A DNA stretch of 64,000 nucleotides from Gammaproteobacteria bacterium (GTDB lineage: Bacteria; Pseudomonadota; Gammaproteobacteria; Pseudomonadales; Halieaceae). The position numbers were made by a program, and so were the translations under genes. This document shows, one piece after another, positions 34,084-42,099 of the stretch. The notes beneath the pieces were generated by a model that saw only the letters and a list, made by a program, of their open reading frames with translations, was not told the DNA's origin and searched no databases. The stretch is from the NCBI GenBank assembly GCA_024644535.1, contig JAHEKX010000007.1, positions 76,654 through 140,653 on the forward strand, written 5' to 3'. Every line of letters starts with the position of its first letter. Positions within the stretch are counted from its first letter, which is position 1.

Positions 34084-34428
34084 CTAAGCGTCGGTACCGA
34101 TATTTTTGAGCGTGCCCTTTGGCAACACTGCGTGAACATGTAAACGCTGAAATTTCATCTCGACCTTGTCGGCAACGGTAACCACCATATAGGTATCGTC
34201 GAGTTTGGCGACACGTCCCAATATACCTGATGTCGTAATGATTTCGTCGCCCTTGGATAAATTGGACACCAACTCTTGATGCTCTTTTTGGCGTTTACGC
34301 TGAGGACGGATAGCAATGAAGTAAAACAAGACAAATAAACCGACCAAAAAGAAAATTTGGAACAGCTCGCCACCGGGTGGCGCCGCATTCGCAGCTTGTG
34401 CTTGGGCTTCGGGAATGAAAAAACTCAT
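34084..34428 (-). CDS. yajC: Sec translocon accessory protein YajC
   Basis: 114 residues from the ATG at 34428 (MSFFIPEAQA), set by GGAG six bases upstream; the frame extends ten codons further. One transmembrane helix (FFLVGLFVLFYFIAI) is followed by RPQRKRQKEHQELVSNLSKGDEIITTSGILGRV, the YajC signature. YajC joins SecDF at the inner membrane. It usually lies between tgt and secD, but neither is here; the neighbour is a 5'-nucleotidase gene. Confidence 0.93.
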   Translation of the reverse strand: MSFFIPEAQAQAANAAPPGGELFQIFFLVGLFVLFYFIAIRPQRKRQKEHQELVSNLSKGDEIITTSGILGRVAKLDDTYMVVTVADKVEMKFQRLHVHAVLPKGTLKNIGTDA

Positions 34429-34600
34429 ACTAGACTCCGGATTGTAGGGAAGCGACATGCTACGAAACTTCGATAGAAACTTCCATTAAATCCGCTTAAA
34501 GATCTTGCTTTTTTATACCAAGGGAATGACTGAGTTTTACTTTCTCGACACAACGAATTCCGCGAAATTAAGTTCTAAAGCCCTTTACATTACAAAAAGT

Positions 34601-34628
34601 TTAGACAAAAATGCGTCACAACTATGAA
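34601..34628 (+). promoter_or_regulatory. Candidate marR-type gene promoter
   Basis: TTAGAC (34601-34606), 16 bases, TATGAA (34623-34628), upstream of the MarR-like gene at 34674. Confidence 0.4.
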
Positions 34629-34642
34629 TACTCGTTTTTGTC
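34604..34642. promoter_or_regulatory. Inverted repeat embracing the marR promoter
   Basis: GACAAAAA (34604-34611) and TTTTTGTC (34635-34642) are perfect inverted arms 23 bp apart, enclosing the candidate -10. The position is right for an autorepressor operator, but the spacing is wider than classical MarR dyads; an mRNA hairpin is the alternative. Confidence 0.4.
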
Positions 34643-34673
34643 AGCCGGGCAATGCGAATTAAGGAAAAGTTAA

Positions 34674-35123
34674 ATGTTAGACCGTGTACTGCCACGCACC
34701 TTACTGGCCTTAGGCCGCGCTTTTGAAAAGCGTGCACTAGTTGCCCTTCACGCTGACGGACATTTAGGCTTGCGCGCCTCTCATTTCGCCGTTTTTTCAT
34801 TTATTGGCTTGGGTTCTGTGCGCGTATCTGAACTCGCCGATCGAGCGCAGCAAACCCAGCAGGGCATGGGCAAAACTTTGCGCGAGCTAGAACAAATGGG
34901 CTACATAGAGCGCGCTATTGACTCGCAGGACCGTCGTGCGAAGGCCATTAAACTCACGAAAGACGGTAAAAAGGTCGCTAACCATATAGCCAAGACATTT
35001 AGCGCCATCAAAAAAGAGCAAGCTGAGCTGCTCGGCCACGAAGATTACGAAACCTTCGTAGCCTTACTTGATAAACTGGTAAGCGTCTCCCGTATTGAGA
35101 CCCCTGCCCCATTCTGGAAATAG
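34674..35123 (+). CDS. MarR-family transcriptional regulator
   Basis: 149 residues. A winged helix is visible in VRVSELADRAQQTQQGMGKTLRELEQMGYIER (34824-34920) followed by the wing DSQDRRAKAIKLTKDG, the usual MarR DxRD-type turn. Long helices at both ends form the dimer interface. An AAGGA site precedes the ATG. The ligand and targets are unknown. It ends one base before the convergent bcp stop. Confidence 0.88.
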   Translation: MLDRVLPRTLLALGRAFEKRALVALHADGHLGLRASHFAVFSFIGLGSVRVSELADRAQQTQQGMGKTLRELEQMGYIERAIDSQDRRAKAIKLTKDGKKVANHIAKTFSAIKKEQAELLGHEDYETFVALLDKLVSVSRIETPAPFWK

Positions 35124-35585
35124 CTAGCCGATTACACCGAGCACGTCGTCATGGTGACTCTTAGTGTTAACCTTGCTCATGACATGCGAAATGGTACCGC
35201 TCGCATCGATGACAAATGTGCTTCGTAAGATTCCCATGAACTCTCGTCCCATGAATTTTTTCAGACCCCATGCACCGTAGGCATCAGCTACGCTATGATC
35301 CTCATCAGAAAGCAGGTTGAAATTTAGGTCGTGCTTTTCCTCGAAGCGTTTTAATCGACTATAAGGATCGGGGCTTAGTCCCAAGACTACAACATCTCGC
35401 GTCAGGTAGTCCTCGTTCGCATCGCGTAAACCACAGGCTTGAGTAGTGCAGCCCGGCGTCATCGCCTTCGGGTAGAAATACACGACTACCGTTTTACCTC
35501 GGTAGTCGCTTAACTGCACCACCTCGCCATTTTGGTTCTTTAGCGCGAAATCTGGGGCCTGATCGCCAACTTTTAAAAAACTCAC
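35124..35585 (-). CDS. bcp: Thioredoxin-dependent thiol peroxidase Bcp (peroxiredoxin)
   Basis: 153 residues. The peroxidatic cysteine is in MTPGCTTQACGLRD, with the resolving cysteine five residues later, as in the BCP subfamily. It reduces hydrogen and organic peroxides in the cytoplasm using thioredoxin. The start is GTG, sharing four bases with the rmuC stop. It is the last gene of a nudix-rmuC-bcp operon. Confidence 0.95.
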   Translation of the reverse strand: MSFLKVGDQAPDFALKNQNGEVVQLSDYRGKTVVVYFYPKAMTPGCTTQACGLRDANEDYLTRDVVVLGLSPDPYSRLKRFEEKHDLNFNLLSDEDHSVADAYGAWGLKKFMGREFMGILRSTFVIDASGTISHVMSKVNTKSHHDDVLGVIG

Positions 35586-36952
35586 TTATCTACTCCTTCG
35601 GTAAATACATCATCGATATTATCCAAGGTCGTTCCAAGCCTATCGAAACCGCCTTGCTCGTTAAACTCGGCTGGAATTTGCTTTTTGTGTCGAGCGCCAA
35701 GCTCGCTCAATGCGCCGATTCTGGATACTAGGCTGCCTTTATTCGTGTTCAGTCGAGCTTTGGTTTGCTGCAAAGACTCATTTGCCTTATTCACGTGTTT
35801 CTCTACGTCTAGTATCGACTCTAGAACCAATATGGTTTGGTCGAATAGTCGACCTGCTTGTTCCGCAATACGCTCCGCGTTGCGGTTTTGCTGTTCGTAG
35901 CGCCATACCGTTTGCACGGTCTTTAAAGTAGCCAGCAAGGTACTTGGGCTTACCACTATTACACTTTTATCGTAAGCTCGCTTAAACAGCTCCGGCTCAC
36001 TTTCAAACGCGGCACTAAATGCCGATTCTATTGGAATGAACAACAGTACAAAGTCCAATGTTTGCAGACCATCGAGCAGCTCGTAATTTTTACTCGCAAG
36101 CGCATCAATGTGGTTAGCAACACTTTTGATATGAACTTTTAGTGCCGCCTCTCGCTCGGCCTGCTCGGTTGCGCCCATTGCTTGCGAATAAGCTACCAGC
36201 GAAACTTTAGAATCGATCACGATATGACGCTTATCAGGCAAGTTTACAATAACGTCGGGTAAGCGTCTTTGTCCGGACTCGTCGCGCAAAGCCACTTGGG
36301 TCTGGTACTCAAAACCTTTACGTAAACCACTGTGCTCAAGTATCTGCTCAAGCACTATCTCACCCCAGTTACCTTGTAGTTTTTTATCGCCTTTTAGCGC
36401 TTTAGCTAAGTTGTCAGCATCTTCGGACAACCGGCGATTAAGTTGCTTAATTTGCTCGAGCTCTGCCTGTAGTGTGGCGCGATCTCGTAGCTGCTTCTCA
36501 TGAACATCCTCAATTTTGGCGCGAAAGTCTTTTAATTGATGGTGAAGGGGTATAAGCGTTTTTCCTAGTGCATCGGCGTTGCCTTCTTGCAATTTGGCAC
36601 TTTTCTCTTCGAGTAGCTGCTGCGCAAGCAAGCGAAACTCGGAAGACATCTCTGTCCGCACCCGTTCAGTTTCGGTTTGAATGCTTTTGTGGGCCATTTG
36701 CAAAGCTTCGCATTGGGCGGTCTTTGCAGCCAGTGACTGCAGCAGCTCCTCTCGCGAAATTTCAGCTTCTCGAACTCTATCTGAGTGCCGCTTAAGCTGT
36801 ACCTCTAAATCGGATAGTTTTTCGATCAGCAAACGCTCTGCTGTACGATAGCGACCAAATCTTGCCACCAATGCCGACGCCAAGAGGGTAGTCCATAGCG
36901 CGCCACCAAGGATAAGCGTTGAAAGCTCTAACGTTAGCGAATAATCATTCAC
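35582..36952 (-). CDS. rmuC: DNA recombination protein RmuC
   Basis: 456 residues with a GTG start. One N-terminal transmembrane helix is followed by about 150 residues of coiled coil. The RmuC nuclease-like core then has LQGNWGEIVLEQILEHSGLRKGFEY, LPDVIVNLPDKRHIVIDSKVSL and FVLLFIPIESAF. RmuC limits inversion at short inverted repeats in E. coli and belongs to the PD-(D/E)xK-like group. It overlaps the upstream nudix gene by 8 bp and bcp by 4. Confidence 0.93.
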   Translation of the reverse strand: MNDYSLTLELSTLILGGALWTTLLASALVARFGRYRTAERLLIEKLSDLEVQLKRHSDRVREAEISREELLQSLAAKTAQCEALQMAHKSIQTETERVRTEMSSEFRLLAQQLLEEKSAKLQEGNADALGKTLIPLHHQLKDFRAKIEDVHEKQLRDRATLQAELEQIKQLNRRLSEDADNLAKALKGDKKLQGNWGEIVLEQILEHSGLRKGFEYQTQVALRDESGQRRLPDVIVNLPDKRHIVIDSKVSLVAYSQAMGATEQAEREAALKVHIKSVANHIDALASKNYELLDGLQTLDFVLLFIPIESAFSAAFESEPELFKRAYDKSVIVVSPSTLLATLKTVQTVWRYEQQNRNAERIAEQAGRLFDQTILVLESILDVEKHVNKANESLQQTKARLNTNKGSLVSRIGALSELGARHKKQIPAEFNEQGGFDRLGTTLDNIDDVFTEGVDK

Positions 36953-37493
36953 GTTTGCTTCGTCGGATTACGGTATCTACCCGCATGGGAAATCCCTTTC
37001 CTTGCGCTGCATCAGAAAAATAGGTTTTAAGCGTTTCGATCACGACTGGGAAAGCTAATTCATCCCAGGGGATTTCAGATTCACTGAATAGACGACACTC
37101 CAGGCTCTCTGGGCCAACGCCGAATTCACCTGCCTCGAGTTCGCACAGGTAAAACAAATAAACTTGGTCTATCGCTGGCACATCGAACAGGTAGTATAGA
37201 GACAGATCTTTGACCCTGGCGCGGGCTTCTTCCCAGGTTTCGCGAGCCGCGCCCTGAGCCGTTGTTTCTTGGTTCTCCATGAAGCCTGCAGGCAGCGTCC
37301 ATTTACCGAAACGAGGCTCGATAGCACGCTTGCACAGCAATATTTGGTTGTTCCAAACGGGCAAGCAACCCACAATTATTTTGGGGTTTGAATAGTGAAT
37401 GGCCTTGCAGCCGCCACAGACGTGTCGCTCTCGGTCATCGTTATCTGGGATTTCGAGTTGAACTTTATGCCCGCAAGCGCTACAAAACTTCAT
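36945..37493 (-). CDS. Nudix hydrolase with N-terminal zinc ribbon
   Basis: 182 residues. Two CxxC pairs (CSAC at 4-7, CGGC at about 27-30) form a zinc ribbon. The Nudix box GFMENQETTAQGAARETWEEARA follows and is complete. The layout resembles the NUDIX-zinc-ribbon proteins related to NudC but is shorter, lacking the NudC N-domain. The substrate is unknown, perhaps a dinucleotide. It begins the nudix-rmuC-bcp operon. Confidence 0.85.
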   Translation of the reverse strand: MKFCSACGHKVQLEIPDNDDRERHVCGGCKAIHYSNPKIIVGCLPVWNNQILLCKRAIEPRFGKWTLPAGFMENQETTAQGAARETWEEARARVKDLSLYYLFDVPAIDQVYLFYLCELEAGEFGVGPESLECRLFSESEIPWDELAFPVVIETLKTYFSDAAQGKGFPMRVDTVIRRSKRE

Positions 37494-37563
37494 TACGTTG
37501 TCAGCCTAATAAAAGTCCTAGTATAGAGTTTTGTGGCGCTGAATGCATCGCGGCATTTGGTCT

Positions 37564-38025
37564 TTACAGACAGTGATACTGCCCTTTGTGGAACACCAAG
37601 GGGGATAGCGTGTCATTCACCTGATAGCTAGAGATATTACCCAGAATAAGATGGTGGTCGCCTGCGGGTACCACTTGTGCCAGCGTCAGTTCAAATGACG
37701 CCAAGGCGCCTACAATTAGCGGGATCCCTGCTGCGGACATCTTTACCTGCTCGCCTTGTAAACCATGTTGGCCCGGCTTGGCACACTGCCCGCTCAGAGC
37801 TTGCTGATCAGAGGCAAGAATATTTATGGCGTACTTTTGAGCCTTAGTCCAAAAATCGAATAAATCTGATGAGTTTTGAACGCTCCACAGGGCGAGGGCT
37901 GGATCAAGAGAGACCGAACTAAACGAGTTAATGGTAACGCCTATCGGCTGGCCTGAGTTATCTAAAGCGCTAACAACACACACACCCGTGGCAAACTGGC
38001 CAAAGGCATTACGCAAAGCTTTCAC
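37564..38025 (-). CDS. Flavin reductase-like domain protein
   Basis: 153 residues of the flavin-reductase split-barrel family: FGQFATGVCVVSAL, GVTINSFSSVSLDPALALWSVQ and the HLILGNISSY motif that binds flavin. Such proteins supply reduced FMN/FAD to two-component monooxygenases. No partner oxygenase is adjacent, so its client is unknown. It stands alone. Confidence 0.88.
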   Translation of the reverse strand: MKALRNAFGQFATGVCVVSALDNSGQPIGVTINSFSSVSLDPALALWSVQNSSDLFDFWTKAQKYAINILASDQQALSGQCAKPGQHGLQGEQVKMSAAGIPLIVGALASFELTLAQVVPAGDHHLILGNISSYQVNDTLSPLVFHKGQYHCL

Positions 38026-38134
38026 AACGAACCCTTATTTAAAAAAATTTGCCTAAGCTTAGTCGATTTTGCTTCAAAACACACCCCGTTTTTTGTAACG
38101 TACTAGCGCTCAAATAATAATACTAGGAATTCAA

Positions 38135-39436
38135 ATGACGCCACCACCAACGTCTCCGCCGGCCGACTTCGGCCACCGCTATCGTAATTTTGCTTTAGTT
38201 TTACTGACCTTAGTTTATGCCTTTAATTTCATCGACCGGCAAATACTGGTGATACTGCAGGAGCCTATAAAGCTAGATATGGGGCTGACAGATACTCAGC
38301 TTGGACTATTAAGCGGCTTCAGCTTTGCGTTGGTTTACGTTACTGCGGGCATTCCAATAGCTTACTGGGCCGACAGGGTAAACCGAAGAAATATCGTGGC
38401 GACCGCTTTAGCAGTATGGTCGGGCATGACGGCACTGTCCGGGCTAGCACAGAACTATTGGCATCTTTTGCTGGCCCGGATAGGCGTTGGTCTTGGCGAA
38501 GCGGGCGGCTCGCCACCCTCACACTCGATGATTTCAGACTATTTCCCCCCTGAGCATCGAGGAAAAGCGCTGTCTTTTTATTCGGCCGGCATTTACATCG
38601 GTATTTTGTTCGGCTTCGCGTTTGGCGGTGTGCTCGCCGAGCAATTTGGTTGGCGAATGGCCTTCTTTGTCGTTGGCCTTCCTGGAATTGCCCTTGCCCT
38701 AGTTCTAGTAATGGTTCTGAAAGAGCCCATCCGAGGGCGCTGGGATTATGGTCACGCAGATCAGGACAAGGCCGATTTCAAAGAAACGCTCGCTTTTCTG
38801 ATGCGCCGCAAATCATTTTGGTTTGCCGCGTTAGGAACCGCCTTGATGGCTTACGCAAGCTACGGTAATGGAAATTTCTTGCCGTCTTTTTTGTACCGTG
38901 TACACGGCATGGGGCTCGCAGAAATTGGCTATACCCTAGCATTGGTTTCTGGAATAACTGGTGCAGTCGGCACCTTTTTGGGCGGCTTTTTCGCCGACAA
39001 ATTTGGGCAAAAGGATAAACGCTGGTACCTATGGGTGCCCATGTGGGGTGCTTTGGTTCACATCCCCCTAGCTATATTTGTGCTTATCACACCAAATTTA
39101 AATGCATTGATTAGCGTACTCATACTGTCGAACATATCGGGCGCAATGTATCTCGGCCCCTGCATCGCAATCAGTCATTTTTTGGTTCCCGCTCACATGC
39201 GAGCCATGACCTCGGCAATCCTATTTTTCGTGCTTAACATGATCGGTTTAGGTCTTGGGCCGTTGGCTACCGGACTCATGAGCGATGGGTTTAGTGCACA
39301 TTACGGGGTTGAAGGTCTGCGTTACGCAATGCTGGTATCCGCCTGTATCGGCGGAGTTCCTGTGATCTTATTTTATTTATCTGCCAGGTACTTACGTAAG
39401 GACTTGGCAATGTTACAGGAGGTTCGAGATCAGTAA
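38135..39436 (+). CDS. MFS transporter, spinster-like
   Basis: 433 residues with about 12 hydrophobic helices. FNFIDRQILVILQEPIK in the first helix, YWADRVNRRNIVATAL between helices 2 and 3 and GEAGGSPPSHSMISDYFPPEHR are characteristic of the spinster (Spns) branch. The bacterial substrates of this branch are mostly unknown. An AGGA site precedes the ATG. Its 3' end overlaps the convergent SDR gene by 7 bp. Confidence 0.9.
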   Translation: MTPPPTSPPADFGHRYRNFALVLLTLVYAFNFIDRQILVILQEPIKLDMGLTDTQLGLLSGFSFALVYVTAGIPIAYWADRVNRRNIVATALAVWSGMTALSGLAQNYWHLLLARIGVGLGEAGGSPPSHSMISDYFPPEHRGKALSFYSAGIYIGILFGFAFGGVLAEQFGWRMAFFVVGLPGIALALVLVMVLKEPIRGRWDYGHADQDKADFKETLAFLMRRKSFWFAALGTALMAYASYGNGNFLPSFLYRVHGMGLAEIGYTLALVSGITGAVGTFLGGFFADKFGQKDKRWYLWVPMWGALVHIPLAIFVLITPNLNALISVLILSNISGAMYLGPCIAISHFLVPAHMRAMTSAILFFVLNMIGLGLGPLATGLMSDGFSAHYGVEGLRYAMLVSACIGGVPVILFYLSARYLRKDLAMLQEVRDQ

Positions 39437-40254
39437 ATCCCCTGAGCACGAAGATTTGCGGTCATGCCTTCTAGCATGTCAAACATTGCTTCAGGGTCTG
39501 ACCGCTTCATTTCTAAAAGCCCCATCTCCAAAGCGCTTTCGCCCACGGGAATTTCACGCTGCTTAGCTAAAAGCTTAGCCACGACTTCTTGGGCACAGCG
39601 ATCTGGGTCCATCCCGTTCTCAATTTGATCGTCCATAATGCCAAAAGCTTTGCCGTCAGCGCGCAAGGCATTCACCGAAACCTGCGATTGAATGCTGCCG
39701 GGCGTAATCGTGGAGACGTGTATGCCCTCGTGCGCAATTTCACAGCGCAGGGCATCGAAAAACCCCATAACCGCGTGTTTAGCCATGCTGTAACCTGTTC
39801 GCAGTGGTGCGCCAACCTTGCCGGCTACGCTGGATGTTACCGCCAGATGACCTGATTGGCGTTCCCGCATATGTGGCAGTACGGCCTTGGTCAGTGAAAT
39901 CTGGCCGAACACATCAATCTCAAAAATCCGACGGTATACCTCTAAATCAGTGTCTACACACCAAGAGCGCTGCGATACCCCCGCGTTGTTGATCAGCATA
40001 TCAATCTGGCCAAAGGCCTCTAACACGGTATTGACCTTGCCATCGTGAGTGCCTGTGTCTGTAACATCTACAGGTAGGACTAGCACATCGTCTGAATTAG
40101 AGCCCTGGCTCACGCATATCGCTTTGACTCGTTGCAGTTCAGTCTCCCGCCTTGCACTTAGCACCAAACGATACCCACCCAAGCGTGAAAATTCTCTTGC
40201 AAACGCTTCGCCAATGCCACTTGAAGCTCCCGTAATCCAAATAACACCACTCAC
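39430..40254 (-). CDS. Short-chain dehydrogenase/reductase
   Basis: 274 residues. The cofactor motif is TGASSGIGEAFARE, NNAG is intact, the catalytic serine lies in TSSVAGKVG and the catalytic pair in YSMAKHA (YxxxK). An arginine after the first strand (SARRETE) suggests NADP(H). The architecture resembles the DHRS7-type classical SDRs. The substrate cannot be named. Confidence 0.88.
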   Translation of the reverse strand: MSGVIWITGASSGIGEAFAREFSRLGGYRLVLSARRETELQRVKAICVSQGSNSDDVLVLPVDVTDTGTHDGKVNTVLEAFGQIDMLINNAGVSQRSWCVDTDLEVYRRIFEIDVFGQISLTKAVLPHMRERQSGHLAVTSSVAGKVGAPLRTGYSMAKHAVMGFFDALRCEIAHEGIHVSTITPGSIQSQVSVNALRADGKAFGIMDDQIENGMDPDRCAQEVVAKLLAKQREIPVGESALEMGLLEMKRSDPEAMFDMLEGMTANLRAQGIY

Positions 40255-40384
40255 AAATTATCCCCTATTGATTTGAAGTTGCGATTGCACCACCATAGCT
40301 GTTTTTGAGCGCAGACTCCAGATGTCAGAGCACGATCAGGGCAATGCCTGTGGCTATTCTCGAACTAAGCAGGACATTAGTACC

Positions 40385-40471
40385 ATGCTGTTACCTTTCG
40401 ATATTCACCACACCACATTTAAACTAGAATTGGTAGTCGAGAACTGCCGCAAGAAATCTAAGGAAGAATAA
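40385..40471 (+). CDS. Possible 28-codon leader frame
   Basis: A short frame (MLLPFDIHHTTFKLELVVEN then CRKKSKEE) ends in TAA sharing one base with the downstream ATG (TAATG). AGGA lies ten bases before its start. The overlap is suggestive, but the frame is short and its coding is unproven. Confidence 0.2.
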   Translation: MLLPFDIHHTTFKLELVVENCRKKSKEE

Positions 40472-40989
40472 TGATTGTACCTTTCAATGGCAGCACGCCG
40501 GTCATCGCAGGCAGTGCGTTCATAGCACCCAATGCCACTGTCATAGGCAAAGTCTCTATCGCCGAAGACGCCAGTATTTGGTTTCAAAGCGTGCTTCGCG
40601 GCGACGTCGAGGACATTGTCATTCGCAAAGGCGCTAACGTACAAGATTTGGCTATGGTCCACGCCGACATGGGCTTCAAAGCTGATATTGGTGAATATGT
40701 GACTGTAGGCCACCACGCCACTGTGCACGGCTGCACGATTGGCTCTGGCTCTTTGATCGGTATTAACGCGGTTGTGCTGAACGGTGCCAGAATTGGCAAA
40801 AACTGTATCGTTGGTGCTAATGCGCTTGTGCCTGAGGGGATGGATATACCTGATAATTCACTGGTTGTCGGCGCCCCCGCGAAGGTAAAACGTACGCTTA
40901 GCGATGAACAAATTGCCATGGTTCGCATGGGCACCGAGCACTACATTCAGAACGGCACGCGTTTTAAAGCACTCTTCGAAAACGATTAG
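40471..40989 (+). CDS. Gamma-carbonic anhydrase-like protein (YrdA/PaaY group)
   Basis: 172 residues of a left-handed beta helix built from hexapeptide repeats (IGKVSIAEDASIWFQSVLRGDVEDIVIRKGANVQD, 40540-40649). Three metal-binding histidines are visible: one in MVHADMG and two in VGHHATVHGCTIG. The family includes zinc carbonic anhydrases and thioesterases such as PaaY; the activity is not decidable here. AAGGAAG lies a few bases before the ATG. Confidence 0.9.
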   Translation: MIVPFNGSTPVIAGSAFIAPNATVIGKVSIAEDASIWFQSVLRGDVEDIVIRKGANVQDLAMVHADMGFKADIGEYVTVGHHATVHGCTIGSGSLIGINAVVLNGARIGKNCIVGANALVPEGMDIPDNSLVVGAPAKVKRTLSDEQIAMVRMGTEHYIQNGTRFKALFEND

Positions 40990-41013
40990 CTCAAGGGCAC
41001 GGCTTTTCCGCGC

Positions 41014-41718
41014 TTAAATGGGCCTAAGGGATGCGAACCGCTCGCCGCCTCGACTCTCCCAATAAATTTTGGGCTCTTTCAGCTTGAGTCGCTGCCTTAC
41101 ATCATTAATAGGTAGTGACAACAGGTCCTCCCAAACAACGCCAGGTAACCATGCACACGTCTTGCCGATGCGATAGCCCTCTCGTACTGCTTTAAACACC
41201 TTGTTCCCCAGTGTCTTGCGGTACTTTAACGTCCCGAAAAAAACGATGATCCCAATGCCTCGGTTCCCGGTTTGCGCATAGGTAAAGGCTAACAAGCATA
41301 ACTCGCCCAGCTCGTCGCGACCGTATTGTGTAACGGTATGCCATAAATCGTGCTGATCACGCTGACGTCGACCGAACTTGGCCCGCATAGGTTCCTCAAA
41401 AACTTCTTGGGTCGGGTCAGATGCATCTACCAAACCATCCGCCGACAGACCTTCAAGACGCAAAAATCGCGAGTATGTGCCGGCAAGAGAGTTTGTTGGG
41501 TGCGGAGACAAGTCCGATTTGAGGACAGCCAGAAGCTCTTGTTCGTTCTCTAGTATTCGACGCCCCGACTCCGACCGAGCAAATCGCTGAAACTCTTTCT
41601 CGAAGCTGTTCCCGCTGAAGCCACGAATAACGGTAAACACTTCGTCTGTTGCCTCTGGGTCTCGTAGCAGCCTACGCAACGCTTGCAGCGCTTCGCGGAT
41701 CGATGTTTTTGCAGCCAT
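41014..41718 (-). CDS. Coq4-family ubiquinone biosynthesis protein
   Basis: 234 residues. The central HDLWHTVTQYGRDELGE fits the HDxxHx11E zinc/iron motif of Coq4 exactly, followed by AFTYAQTGNRGIG. In eukaryotes Coq4 takes part in C1 decarboxylation and hydroxylation of the quinone ring; bacterial members are scattered and less studied. The N-terminal 90 residues are helical. No ubi genes are nearby. Confidence 0.87.
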   Translation of the reverse strand: MAAKTSIREALQALRRLLRDPEATDEVFTVIRGFSGNSFEKEFQRFARSESGRRILENEQELLAVLKSDLSPHPTNSLAGTYSRFLRLEGLSADGLVDASDPTQEVFEEPMRAKFGRRQRDQHDLWHTVTQYGRDELGELCLLAFTYAQTGNRGIGIIVFFGTLKYRKTLGNKVFKAVREGYRIGKTCAWLPGVVWEDLLSLPINDVRQRLKLKEPKIYWESRGGERFASLRPI

Positions 41719-41810
41719 TGTTGTGCCTACTATTACTTTACATAGTTAAAAGCATAACGCGTTTAGATCAATTACATAAGTTTATTTTTTTGCGCGATGT
41801 CCTAACACAG
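41719..41810. other. AT-rich gap upstream of the Coq4 gene
   Basis: This is the unique part of the 507-bp stretch before the intact tRNA-Ser. On the minus strand a weak TTGATC/TAACTA pair could be the Coq4 promoter. Nothing else is evident. Confidence 0.3.
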
Positions 41811-41903
41811 GCTTTTACCCATCCCGACCGAAATCATGCGCGTGTAGATCAGCTTACTAGCGAAACCACCCGCCTTAACGCAACGCCTTTTTGCATTCCC
41901 TAG

Positions 41904-41933
41904 GTGACCTCAACAGTCAAAGTCTGGTAGACT
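41904..41933 (+). promoter_or_regulatory. tRNA-Ser promoter, copy 1
   Basis: GTGACC, 18-base spacer, TAGACT, then a GC-rich discriminator (GCGCGCCGC), as expected for a stringently controlled stable-RNA promoter. It is identical to copy 2. Confidence 0.65.
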
Positions 41934-41943
41934 GCGCGCCGCT

Positions 41944-42007
41944 GGTGAGGTGGCCGAGTGGTCGAAGGCGCACGCCTGGAAAGTGTGTGTACGGAAACGT
42001 ACCGAGG
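41944..42007 (+). pseudogene. Truncated tRNA-Ser(GGA)
   Basis: It contains the acceptor 5' strand, D arm, anticodon arm with GGA and the long variable arm, identical to the intact gene. It ends at the start of the T arm, so the T loop, acceptor 3' strand and CCA are missing. It cannot give a normal tRNA, but its promoter is intact. Confidence 0.9.
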
Positions 42008-42092
42008 TCGACAAAATGCGACTCAGGAGCATTTTGGGCGCGGGTGCGTAGCGACGGCGATCCGCAGGATTAAAAGCGCCGGAGGCAACGGC
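42008..42092 (+). other. 85-bp spacer with two hairpins
   Basis: Hairpin 1 is CAAAATGC (42012-42019) with GCATTTTG (42029-42036); hairpin 2 starts here and ends in repeat copy 2. Both have 9-base loops. No coding frame is credible. Confidence 0.7.
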
Positions 42093-42099
42093 GCTTTTA
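42071..42099 (+). terminator. Terminator-like hairpin before repeat copy 2
   Basis: A perfect 10-bp stem (TAAAAGCGCC with GGCGCTTTTA, 9-base loop) ending in four Ts. It would stop transcripts begun at the copy 1 promoter. The T-run is short, so efficiency is uncertain. Confidence 0.55.

Larger units (their letters stand above)
41811..42007 (+). repeat. Direct repeat copy 1 (promoter plus truncated tRNA-Ser)
   Basis: 197 bp, identical by eye to 42093-42289, offset 282 bp. It holds 133 bp of upstream DNA, the tRNA promoter and the first 64 bases of tRNA-Ser. Its left edge falls inside what is, in copy 2, the 3' arm of a hairpin. Confidence 0.95.

Noticed and set aside
38438-38455. A LexA-like CTGT...ACAG pair
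   Set aside because: The spacing is 10 rather than 8 and it lies inside the MFS coding sequence.
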